A stretch of DNA of 64,000 nt. It comes from Sambucus nigra (taxonomy: Eukaryota; Streptophyta; Magnoliopsida; Dipsacales; Adoxaceae). The stretch lies in contig OX422215.1 in NCBI GenBank assembly GCA_949130495.1, positions 533,555,755 through 533,619,754 on the forward strand. The letters run 5' to 3'. A program made the translations under genes and the position numbers. The notes beneath the pieces are model-generated. The model made no database searches and was not told the DNA's origin. It saw only the letters and a program-made list of their open reading frames with translations. Of this stretch, positions 32,401-44,400 are shown one piece after another (position 1 is the stretch's first letter; each line of letters opens with the position of its first letter).

Positions 32401-35400
32401 TTTTCTTCTAGTCTGAAGCTCGACGCCCAAACATTTTACAATCATAACACTTGAAGTGGACTCCCATAGTAATAGTATAGGTGTCATAGCCTCTGTCACA
32501 TGTGGTTTGGTGGCTGCCCCACCTCTCGCCATAGTTGCTCCTGCCTTGAAGTAGTTCTCCACCTTCTGTGCATACTCGATAGCATGGCTTAGAGAAGTAA
32601 TTTGGCTCAGTCCCAACTATATTTAAGTTGGAGTCCCTAAATGTAACGTCAAATTTGTTGTTTCGTGCTCCTCTTCAATCCCGAGTGCAAAGTAACTAAA
32701 ATTGCACTAAATACTCTTTCACGGACATGTAACCCTGCTTGATGTTTGAACACGTGCAAACAGGTCTCCCTCACAAGTCTTGGGGATGAAGGCAGTTACC
32801 ATCTCCGCCTTCATGTGTTCCCAGGAAGCAATCGGGTCCAAATCACTCACGGCCCTATCGTGCACCGACTAATCCCACCACACTAAAGCATAACCCTCTA
32901 ATTTTGCAGCTACGTACTAAACACATCTATAGCCTCAGTATTCTTTTAGGTTAAAGAAATATTTCATGTGCTTTAATCAATCCTAAATGTGTCGAGGTCC
33001 ATCTTTCCGTCGAACATACTCACATTTATCCGAATATCACTGTGCATGGTCTTGCCAAACAACCTAATTAAAGTATTAAGGTTGTCCTCCATTAACCCTC
33101 CCACCCCGTAATTCATCCTCGAGGTCCTCATTATGACCCGTTTGGTCCCCTTAGGGCTGCCGCGGGACTGCCCAACGTGGTCATTTAGGGGGCTGATTTT
33201 TTGGGCCCATGTTATACTGTCTTCCTTTGTCATTTTGAAGGGGCAATTATTATTCATGTGCCCTTTCTTCCTGCACCCATGCACACACGTTCTTTAGGTG
33301 GGATGTAAAGGGGTTTACCACCATACCTCACACTGTGGTGTAAACCGTCATGGTAAGTCTCTATTTGTTTGACCAGTCTTTTATCAGCGTACAACGAGCG
33401 ACGGGTGAGTGGAATGACATCCTCTTCATCAATCTCCTCCGCATCCACTCTCAATTTTAATTGGTCAGGCTGGATTCCTTGGACCCATTGTGATATGTCC
33501 TTGGACTCTTTGTACCCCCACGGCACCGATTGTGGGGCTGAATGAATAAAACTCTTTTTTTCCGGGCACTTGTCATATTTTTGAGGGGGCAAACACTCAA
33601 TAAGGATCACCTCGTTCTCCGGGTGCAACGGTTGTTTATCCAAGGCCTTTTTCCACGTTGGCTCATTCTCAAATTTCCATCTTTGCATCAACGGACTCCT
33701 TTACGTCACCCCGAAAGTCTGTGTGGGTTGTTTAGACTAATTTTGTGTCAAATCTGGTCGGGATTCTTCACAAATTTCGTCACAAACTATCCCGGAGGAC
33801 CTATGGGGCTGAGGTCACACCGTCGGCCTGCCGGGCAGCCCTCTGTGTGGTAGTCGAGGGGTTGCCACTTCGTCCGGACCTCCTTCGTCCCGCAACCACC
33901 CTCGCGAGGCTCCACCCGGCGAATGGAGGTCGTCGTTGTTGTTCTCACCTCCGGTCGGCGCCCCCTTGCTAATTGGGGCTTCGTTGTGATGGGTGGGGTG
34001 GGCCACCGTGTTGCTGGCGTTGGCCACGGGCCCACTGGCTTCCATCCTTTCAAATTTTTCGTTGATGCGACTCTGCTGCTGTTGGATAATTTCGGCTCGA
34101 GCCGTTATATTAGATAACATTTGTTGGGTGTTTTCTAGGGCAGATTCTGCCTTGAATTATTTCATTGCTTTGAGGCATCGTTGCGTTTTGGTTTACACAC
34201 GCTAGGGTTTGATTATCAAAAGCGAACCTGGCTTTGATACCAATTTGATGTGAAACGCAGCGGAAATATCACAAACAAACAAATCACTCCAATATCATAA
34301 ACTCAAAATATCATTAATTGCAAAAGTGACTACAAGGGGGAGCCCTACGGCTTTATTTATAGGCTTCCTACAATTTGTTGGGCAAGTCTCCTAATTAAGC
34401 TAGGAGTCTTTCCAACTCAAATGACCAAGAGATAATTACTTACAAAAATATATAAACATGATGAAATAAAATTAAAAAAAAGGAAAAATAATAAGATCCC
34501 CACAAGGGGGACCCATGCGCCGCACACCATTTATATTTATATAGTCAACTTTATTATTTATTAAGAGTGTGTTAAACTATAAAATAAAGCATAATATCAT
34601 ATTAAATTTAAATTGTAAACTTATCCCGATTATTTTAGTTTATTATGTTCCTCTCCTTAAAATTTAACCTACCAAAGTACATAAAGCATAATAGCATATT
34701 ATATCATATATAATAATTATCGGGCCAATGCGGGGTTTGAAAATACTTATCCAAGCCAGCCCAAAAAAAATGGGATTAAAACTTTTGTCAAGTCCGTTTT
34801 GCGGGCCTCTATTCAAGTATCCCAAACCCTATATTTATGTCAGGCTAGGGGGGGGGGGGGGGGGGCGCTTTTGTCCACCCCTAGTTTGAATGCAAAACGA
34901 GCAACTGTTTCCTGTTTAAGACTCAAAATTTCCAGCTGCAAAAGACTATTGTTTGAAAGTAAAAATATCAACCACATTAACCCCCACATGGGAAACTTTC
35001 TCCCGTTTGAAACCCAAGCATCAGTTCAAATATTACTGGATCCTATTGTGAGATAAGCGGCGCGATACTCTTCCCAAAATGGTGAGTAGTGTCGATTTAA
35101 GCTAATCCAACGACATCCCATTGTAGATAATGACCCTCACACTCTTTGGTTAAAGAATCACGATCACCAGAAAAACAGTTATTGTGATTTAAGGCTTCGA
35201 ACATACGGAGTGAATATCAATATGACCTAGGGCTTAAGGGTCAACAAATTTGTTTTCAACTGAGTAGCTGCCAATTTTAAAGTTTTCAGGGTGGCACCAT
35301 ATGAAATAAAAAAAAACATACATAAAATATAGGTTAACTATCCAGATGCTTCGCATTTTGAATCGTCTCTTGAAAGAAATTGCTAATAGAAGTTATGCCT

Positions 35401-38400
35401 CTTAGCTTTATCAGTTATCACATACGTTTTTTCCGGCTACCACCCCCAGCAATATACCACCTAGTTCCGCATAGAACTCCACAACAACCAGCTCGCGGTG
35501 ATGGATGGAGACCTCGTGTCTTAATTCTTGACCATATCATCTGAAGAAAATGAACCATATCCATGTATCAGTGTAAAATATAGAGAAAAGTCTCGTAATA
35601 TTGACTTGAAAAGTCTAGGGAAAGATCTTTACATACCGTCTCAAAGTCAAGTGAGTACAAATCATTTAAAGTCCTAGACTTTGATGTACCTCCAAAGATA
35701 AGAAGCAACTTATCATCATAAAGAGCAGCCACATGGTTAGATCTTGCAGATGGTCCTGGTCCTCTATCCACATACAGACACAAACCAATCCAGTTAATAG
35801 CTTCTGATTTGGGATATTATCATGGTTAAAATGCAAGAAACCCGTAAACTACTACTCCGATTGCAAATACCACCCCCAAACACCCACACCCCACAACTAG
35901 TGTGATAGACTGTGTGTGTGACTGTGTGTGTGGTGGGGGGTAGACCCTATAATAGGTAATAACATAATAAACATATAAGATATAAAGTTCTCCAGCGCGC
36001 GGTAATAAGTTATTTACAGAGTTTTTTAAAACATGGCAGCAATAAATTTAATACAAAATGGAAACCAAGAGCCACTCACGTGGTGCAACGAAGAGGGAGC
36101 CATGTCAAAGACTTCAGATCAAACATATGTAAATCATTTAATTTCTTCCTTTTAGCATCTTCACCTCCAAATAGGATCAAAGCAGAGCTTGCCCTAACTA
36201 CAGTGTGACCACTGCGAGCGACCTGTGGCATGTATGAGTCTTGAAAAGATAAAAACACAGCAATATTATCCACTTCTACATAATCTTGACCAAGAGATGA
36301 TTCCCAGGTACAAAAGAAACACATCAAGTTTACTACCCATGATTCAGCTGTAAATTGTTTGAGGAAATGATTTATACAAAATAACGAAATCTATACCACA
36401 TGCTATAATCAAAGTTGGTGAACATGATTACATTAATTTATTGGTACACAGCAATGAGGTAGATGAACCAAATAAACCTGGTAAAAAAAATATTATAAGC
36501 CAGTCTATGAAAATTTATTGCGTCGAATTGCAAAAAGTTGATACCGTGTATGTGATGAAGTTCATTGATTTGTCTGGGAAAAGTTAAATCCATCAAATAA
36601 AAACAAGAATATATTGTCTTCATTTATATGTCTTACATAAGAAACATATCGCATTCCTAACCTTTATACACTTCATATTATTCTTGTTCAGAGATGAATA
36701 CAATACGTTAAGAATCGTTCTCTTACATAATAAGTCTAAAATAGCATGCTTATCAGTTCTTTACAATGACAACAAATTGCTCGCTTTTCAAAACCTTGAT
36801 AATTTAAAAAGAGTACCGGAACATCTCCCTTTGCTTCCATAAGCGACCAGCACTCTGTTTCTGTGTCAAATGCCCACACTAGAAATAGAAAATTTGGTGA
36901 AATTTTACGTCACATGAAAGAGAATATAGAACACGGAAATAGTTATAAATATGGGAAACAAACAGAATTGCAACCTGAAACTCTGTCACTTGCTGGGTCA
37001 GTTTTGCCCCCAATCAGAAGCACCTTTTTCCCCCATGAAACCTAGTAAGACACAGAGTAACAAAATCACAATAGTAACTCCAAAGTTCTTGTTGCACGCA
37101 TGCAATAATGTAGACACAATCATTCATTGTGCATCATGCTCGATATCTGGCATAACCAAATATATGGTAACAGCTATGATATCTTATTCTTTACTATCCT
37201 ATGTTTTATAATAATTAAAATTATATTCCTGATTTTCATACAGTGAAGAACTCGATGAATTTAGAATAATTATATTCTTTTGGTATCGTTTTTCACCTGT
37301 GGCGGAAGCTATCATAAAGAGCGTTATTTTTCCTTCTATACACATATCGTTAGGTGCCTTTTCTTCTATTTCGGACGTGTAGCATTCATTAAATAGCAAT
37401 GAACTTGGTTCTGTAGAATGCAAACATTTCTATAGTGTAGCGCTCAGTTTGAGGAGTTAATATTTGCAGTTGCTACTCTCTTAACGCCCCCAAGCAAACT
37501 GCCCTAGTTTCTTATTAATTTAACCAACCTGATTGAATATATTATTCCTCTTGTATGTAAATCAATGCTTTATAACTACTAATTTCCATAAATTACTGCA
37601 AAAATAAAATTAGTTTCCATTCATTCAGGTTTGAAAACAAGATAACAAACACCTATGTAAAGTATAATGGAGATGGATTATCATTCAGAATTGTCTTTAA
37701 ATGGAACCCCTGCAAAGCACTGGGCATCTAATGTAGAAACGATTATTTTTAAGATGCACATTATACCAAACTATGACCCTTGCAGGCGGGGATCTTTAGT
37801 GGCAGACTAGTCGGTGAAAGATATAGCTTTGATGAAGACGTGGTCCAGGAAAATCTGTCAAAGTTAAGCACCTGAAAAGAGAAATGAAAGAAATTACAGC
37901 ACCTTGCATAATACAGCATGTAATTGTAAAACATTCCATAGAACTACTTGAACGTAAGTAAGTTTCTGATGATTTATTATTTAACACGTGCAGGGAAATA
38001 GAAACAATCTCTCAATCGTTAGCAAACCATAATATTCATATTCTCAAAATCTGATTATGTGTGTGTGGCGGGGTGGGGGTGGGGGGGGCTATATCTATAG
38101 GCGTGATTAGACTTTTCCCCCAGATGAACAACCTAAGAACTGCATTTAAAAGAAAGAGAAAAGAACAAAAAAACATTCTTCTACCTGCACATCTTCTAAC
38201 AATCCATTTCCAGATTCACCGCCAACCACTACCATCTTGTTTCCGATTACAGCTGCTGCATGCTATTCACGGAAAAGGTAAATTTCTTGTTTAAAAAAAT
38301 CTTTTAGGTGTTAATTCCATGTGAATTACAAGTAGAAAACTTGACATTTAAATGAAGAATGTTTACATTGAAGCGAGGTGTAGGCTTGTCCCCAGCAATT

Positions 38401-41400
38401 GACAGCACCATCCAATTTTCACCATTCCCTGAAGTGGAATTGTTAAGCTCGGGTGCAGCAGATGAACTTTGGCAGTTGAGTTCATCAGAATCACAAACAA
38501 CAGGCGCAACACCTTCACCCTGTAATAATTGAAGATATGAGTGCACACAATTAACATCACATGCAAATATATTAATATACTTACATTGGAATTGTTATTA
38601 ATGCGCTTTGGGTGTCTAATAGGACTCCTAGTCCCCTGAGCGGAGTCTGAAAGCTGAACTTTCAACCTGTGGCAAGGTCATATAAAGAAAATGGCAATGA
38701 AGTACAAAATATTGTTAAATAATTATACAAAATATTGGTCGTCTTCGTTAAGTGAACAATGACGGGAGCGAGAGCGGGTGTAAAAGTGCGAGGGATAAAA
38801 TTTAAAATACATAAAGTTGAGAGCGCCATGAGAGCACTAACATTTGAATATAAAAATATATTTTTAAAAAATCATAGGATAAGTTTACTTTTTTGTAAAT
38901 ATTTTCCTGATTCACAACTTACTAATCCGTGAAGCATGTTTAGTTGGATTGAATTCCACATTGGGAGAACCATCATTGACGTAAACTAGCGGAAGTGAAT
39001 TAACATAAAAGTAGGTTTTAAGCTCTCAATCTCGAAGTAATGAATAGCAATGTTCTATATAACGATCGTGCAAGGTGTCGCATTTTGGTTCCGGAGTCAT
39101 GTCACGCATCGTGAAAGCAATTCTTGCATTTCATTTTTAAATTGAAAAAACATATAAAAATATAAATAAACAAATAAGTTCAAACAATCCTTTCATATAA
39201 AGTCATAGGGCCATAAATAAAACATCATTCCAAAATCTTTATTGTTAGACATTATTATCACAATTAGGGCCGGCAATATGGGTTGGTGAGGACAAAACCG
39301 CCCAAAATGATCTGTTTGGGTAAAGAAAAAAAGTGCCGGCGAGTTGAAATGGGTTCAATGGCTCACTCTGTCGGTTTATTCGCGGGTCACCATCGGTCTG
39401 AAGATAAACCGATCAAGTGAAGTTTCAGCGATCCTAATCTTTATCTAATGTAACTTCCCACCACCCATTCCCTCTGGACTTCAGTAACCGATCAAGTGAA
39501 ATTTCACCCATCTAGTTTCTCTCTCTCTCTCTTTGGCTTTCAATAAACCTATGTGATCTGGATTTTGTTCAAGGCTCGGTGGTTTCTTTGTTGAATTGGA
39601 TTTGCAGTTTCTTGTAATACCCCGTACTTTTGACTATATTTATTTTGAGGATTAATTAATTAAATGCGTATTAATTGGAAATTAATCCGGGATAAAAATA
39701 CTAATGTGATGTGAATTGGTATTTGATTATGTGCATATATGATTATATATGAACTTGGTATTATAAAATTTGTCGTGGGATTCATATACGGCATTTTAGA
39801 AATTTTGTTGAGACGCGTGGGACCGCCGCGTCATGGTATAATATTTTGATAATAAAAGTGAATTTAAAATCTATAATCCGTATAGTCGTTTTGAGTGCGC
39901 CAACGCGTCCGGAAGGGTCGAGATAGTCAGAAAACACTAGCCGGGGGTATAGTTTGGGTCCCGGGGTATTTTTAGGCCATTCCGGCACCATAAAGGGTAT
40001 TTTAGTAATTTGGTATTTTTGGGTAATTAAAAGTGACGAAAATTGAGAGTTGTAATCTGATAAGGAATTGACCCAACCAACCCTTATTAACCCAACAAGC
40101 TACGGAGGTTTATTAAATTAGGTTTTCATAAGTTCCCCCAAAGCAATCCCTAGCCACCATAGCTTTTTGGAGAAGAAAGCTTGGAGAAGGAGAGAGAGAG
40201 AGAGGAATTCTGCAAATTCTACACCGAATCCACACCAAATTCAGAGACAAACAAGGCAAGTGACTTTATTCCATTTAAATTCTGAGAATGTCTTTTCCAT
40301 GTTAGAAAATTCGGATTTATGGTTGTTCTTGATGAAATATGAAAACCCATGTAGTCTAGATCATAAAACTTGAGGAATTTGAGAAGGATTGCATGTAGAA
40401 TAGTTTGGAGAGAATTAATCTGATGTTAATACATGTTTGGGTGAAAGAAAAACGAATTAAATTCTGGAATTGATGTTGATATATATCTAGGGTTCATGTT
40501 CTTGATGATATTGGGGAAAAGTATAAAATCTTGGGATTTAATGATGTTTAGGATGCCTTATTGCCTTAAAAGACGTTAGTTTATAACCTAAGCATGTTTT
40601 AGTATGATTAGAGGACTTAAATCATTGTTAGGACGAACTTTGGAGAAGGATTGAAGTGAATGGATGAAAAACGATTTGGGAAAAATCTGGGCCGAAACTG
40701 GTAGCTCGTTAGAAGCAGCCCCCAGGTCGTTCGAACGAACTCGTTCGAACGAGCTTCTAACGAGTTGACCAGTCGTTACTAACGAGTAGTGATTTCGTTC
40801 GATATCTCGTTCGAACGAGATATCGTTAGAAGGGATAGTTCGTTCGAACGAACTGGATCTCGTTCGAACAGCCTCGTTCGAACGAGACTTCTAACGACCT
40901 GACAGTCCAAACTCGTTCGAAGTCTCGTTCGAACGAGACTTCTAACGAGTTGACAGTTTGATCCTTTTTGGACTGTTTTGATTTTTAGAGTCCCGTAAAC
41001 TTGTTCGAGGGTATAGACGACCTTCCTTTATTGATGTGAGGTTAGATTGGGGACTTTTGGATTATTGGGAGTAGTAAATTATATACGAGAGTTATATTCA
41101 ATGAACCATTTGGGTTGTGACGTGAGTGTCTACTACGATGTGAGGATGAATTATAGCACGTATAATTACAAATCGGAATACTACGAATTGTGATAATTAT
41201 AGTTAGTACGAGAGTGCAATATGTACTACGATTAAAATACGGTATTACTAAGATGTGTGTTTACTTAGTATTGGTATATGGATTGTGTGTATGACATACC
41301 TACCATACTTGCTATCACGGGAGGTTTGCGTTCGCTTAGGACCCTCTAATCCTTGTGTGCCTACGGGGGGGATATAGACTGGTACCTTGATGAACATAGG

Positions 41401-44400
41401 TCATAGAAAGACTTATTGTGATATTAATAAGTTCGTTGACCATGGGAGCGTAGGTATGTGCGTGACCCATGTGATGGTGACTGTGTTCGCCTCCACTATT
41501 TGTGATTTGTGTTATCTGAACTATTCCTGAGAGATTCGGAATATGTGATCCTTATGTACGTGATGTACCGGGATGGATAGCAGAGTATGTGTGCACCATA
41601 GCTTAGATTGCGGGGTGCTTGTATCGTATATTTATGATGTGAATAATATACATTATATTAATGGGAATCCTCATGTTAATGTTGTAAAAATATTACGGTA
41701 TTGTTTCGAGATATATAATGAGTTAACTGATAGTTATATCAATGGTATATTTAGCTCTGTTCTAAAAGGCCCGCCTAGGCTTGAGGCTTGAGAGAAACGC
41801 ATCGCCTACGCCTTATTACGCCTTATTCTTGGTAAAAGGCTTAAGGCACACTTTTTTTTGAAAAAACAAAGGATTAGTTGACAAATAATGGTTTTGGAGC
41901 ATGAATTTGAGAAAGATGGCTACCAAACATATGGATATATTTTCAAAATTCAAGTTATGTACCATTTTATTATATTACTAGCCTTGGAATAATTAAAATA
42001 ATAAAAAAAGGAAAAACGCCTTTTTACGCCTAGGCTTCGCCTAGGCGCGCCTAGGCTCCTAAGGCTTGAGGCTTGACCTCTACGCCTCGACCACGCCTCG
42101 CGCCTTTTAGAACCTTGATATTTAGTAACTGAGTTCACGTTAAACCCCTATTTAATTACGAGCGTTGTTATGTTAAATGGAACTGAGTAATATGGGTAGA
42201 ACCTTTGGCAGTCTAGCTAGTTATGTAGTCACTTAGCTAGTGGTATGGGTAGTTATAGATGGGTACTTGCGTTAGAAGTGCACAGTTAGACGAGAGGTGA
42301 GAATATAATGTGAGTGCACGTCCTAACATGTACTTTGCATTTAATGTTTTAAATGTTTTTAAAGCACTTGCAGGTTTTTAAAATATAACTCCACATTCGG
42401 GCTCTGACCCGTTTGCTTTTCAAATCTCTTTTTCTTTGTAAAACCATTTTAGGTGCCCAGCCACAGGGACACCAAGCATAGGATTCTCATTCAGGTGACG
42501 AGCTGTAGCTGTTTGTGGAAGCTACAGGGATTTGCTTATAGACGCTTCTATCTTTTGGATTCCAGAGTCACTATCTATCAGTTGTAGGGCATGTTGCCCA
42601 TTTCTATTTAGAGCATCTTTTACATTTCCGTTTTCAGACTTTAGCATGTATTGTTCAGTTTATTTATTTCAGTTGTGGGATTTTAGTGAGGGGTTTCCTC
42701 CAGACTTTATTTACTCTATTTGTGATGGTTATTCATTTTACTTCAGCATGGTGAATGGTGTTACTTACTTCTTCTTTACATTGTTGCATGTTAATCAGAC
42801 TTAAATTAAAATTTGGCAACTTGCTTTTTAAATACTAGGTGGTTAGTAATAATAAAAATGTTTTCGACAGTGATGCTATTAACTGAGCCAACTTGGCATT
42901 TTGAATTAATTTTATAAAGGAGTAGCTACCCGGTATTTAATTAGTCGGGGTGTCACATTTCTATGATTGATCGTCTTTTGAAGGCTCCGGAGAATAAAAT
43001 GAGGATTTTCCGGAGAATAAAATCATAAATAAGAAACGTTTTGAACAGAAATCATAAATAAAGATTTTTCAGAGAATAAAATCATACATAACTATATTTT
43101 GAACTAAATATCATTGAAAATTAAGCAATGTTTAAAAAGGCGAAAGGCGAGGCGAGGCGAGGCGTTTTAATAGCAGAGAGGCGAGGCGTTTGAGGCGCAA
43201 GCCTCACCGAAAAGAAAAAAGAAAGAGCAAAATAATACTAAAAAAATACTAATAAAACCATAAAAATAAAATAACAAAGAAATATAAAATAAAAATACAA
43301 AAAAAAACATCCTTGAGGACTTTCTCACATAGTTTGACATTTTTTTGTTCCCCCAAGATAACTTTTTAAAAAAAAAGTAATTTGAGAAAATCAATTTTAA
43401 CATATTGGTTGTTTTACAGTATGACAATAAATTAATCAGTGCAAAATCATATTGGAAAAATCATTTTTTTAGCTTCATCCACATATCGGTTATTTTATAA
43501 TATGACAGTAAATTAATCAATGCAACTTAACAAGCAAATTTATTAAAAAAACATTTGATTTTCAAGCTAAGATTAAAAAACATCAATTTTATTAAAAAAA
43601 ATAATAAAACATATCAACCTAAGTTTATTAAAAAAAACAGCAACCTTTAAAATATATTAGTTTCTTAATATATAAGGCAGTTTAGTTAAAGATAACATAT
43701 TAATCTAAGTTGAAAACCAAAAAACAAAAAACTTTTTAAAAAAAAGTCATATTGAAGTTAATTTAGTACATTTATTTCAAACAAAATCAAATCGACAAAA
43801 TCAGTTTTTTAAGTTTCATTAACATATTGGTTATTTTTTTTAAATTTCTCTCAAGTTACAATAGTAAATAGTATAAGTTAAGTGCAGTTTTAAAACAAAA
43901 AAAAAGAACAAGAGTTTTTTTTTTTTCCCGCCTCAGCAAAAAGGCGTGAGGCGCACCGAGGCGTAAGCCTCGAGGCGCATTGAGGCGTAAGCCTCAAATT
44001 CAACCCTGAGGCTTAAGCCTCAAGGCATTTTTTGCCCGCCTGGCCTTGAGGCGAGCCTCAAGGCGTAAGCCTCAAGCGCCTTTGTAAACATTGAAATTAA
44101 GTATGCTCACATAAATTAAGTATGCTCACACATAACTACCATTAGCTTTTATTTTTCAGATTAACAAAGTCGGCTTGCCCTAATTCCCCATTCCCTCAAT
44201 TGGTTTCAATTTTGAAGTACAGAGGCTCAAGCAATGCTATTTCTGCAATGCTATTTCTGATGTCTATTGGTTCCAGCGACATCGGTTCCCGTAGTGTCAG
44301 GATTTACTTATGTCGGCTCATGGAAAAAAGGTTTGAAAAGGTAATCGAAGGGTTTAAAGGTTCAGAATACATAGAAGAGAAGTTTTTTTTTTATTCTCTC

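Larger units (their letters stand above)
31971..34526 (-). mobile_element. Gag-only Ty3-gypsy element, nested in the hAT-like element
   Basis: LTRs of about 280-290 bp at 31971-32259 and 34246-34526 share most positions (TGATGTGAAA...GACCCATGCG). A primer site TGGTATCAAAGC lies at 34231-34242 on the minus strand. The 2 kb interior encodes only gag-like sequence and has no protease, RT or integrase. It needs helper pol proteins and now also has a broken gag. Confidence 0.82.
31797..34883. mobile_element. hAT-like element with GGGTCGGG subterminal repeats, in a kelch-gene intron
   Basis: The termini read TAGAGGTGGACATGGGTCGG and, in reverse complement, TAGGGGTGGACAAAA. Inverted similarity extends outward to TTCAAAC on both sides. 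Termini of the type TAGGGGTGGACAAA with GGGCCGGG-like repeats are common in plant hAT-like MITEs. No clear 8-bp duplication is found. It carries a nested LTR element (31971-34526). Confidence 0.6.
39613..42957 (+). mobile_element. Solo LTR of a gypsy-type retrotransposon (3.3 kb)
   Basis: Termini TGTAATACCCCG and CGGGGTGTCACA form a 12-bp inverted repeat with TG/CA ends. An exact 5-bp duplication TTTCT (39608-39612 and 42958-42962) flanks it. Long LTRs with TGTGACACCCCG-like ends are typical of some plant chromoviruses (Tekay/Del type), which is inference here. No interior or second LTR is present, so it arose by LTR-LTR recombination. A 363-bp hAT MITE sits inside, so the LTR itself was about 2.97 kb. 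A related LTR in reverse lies at 50436-52692. Confidence 0.88.

Noticed and set aside
43167..43427. Hydrophobic Phe/Leu-rich ORF on the minus strand
   Set aside because: It lies in the T-rich core of a hAT MITE, where AT content alone gives Phe/Leu/Ile frames.
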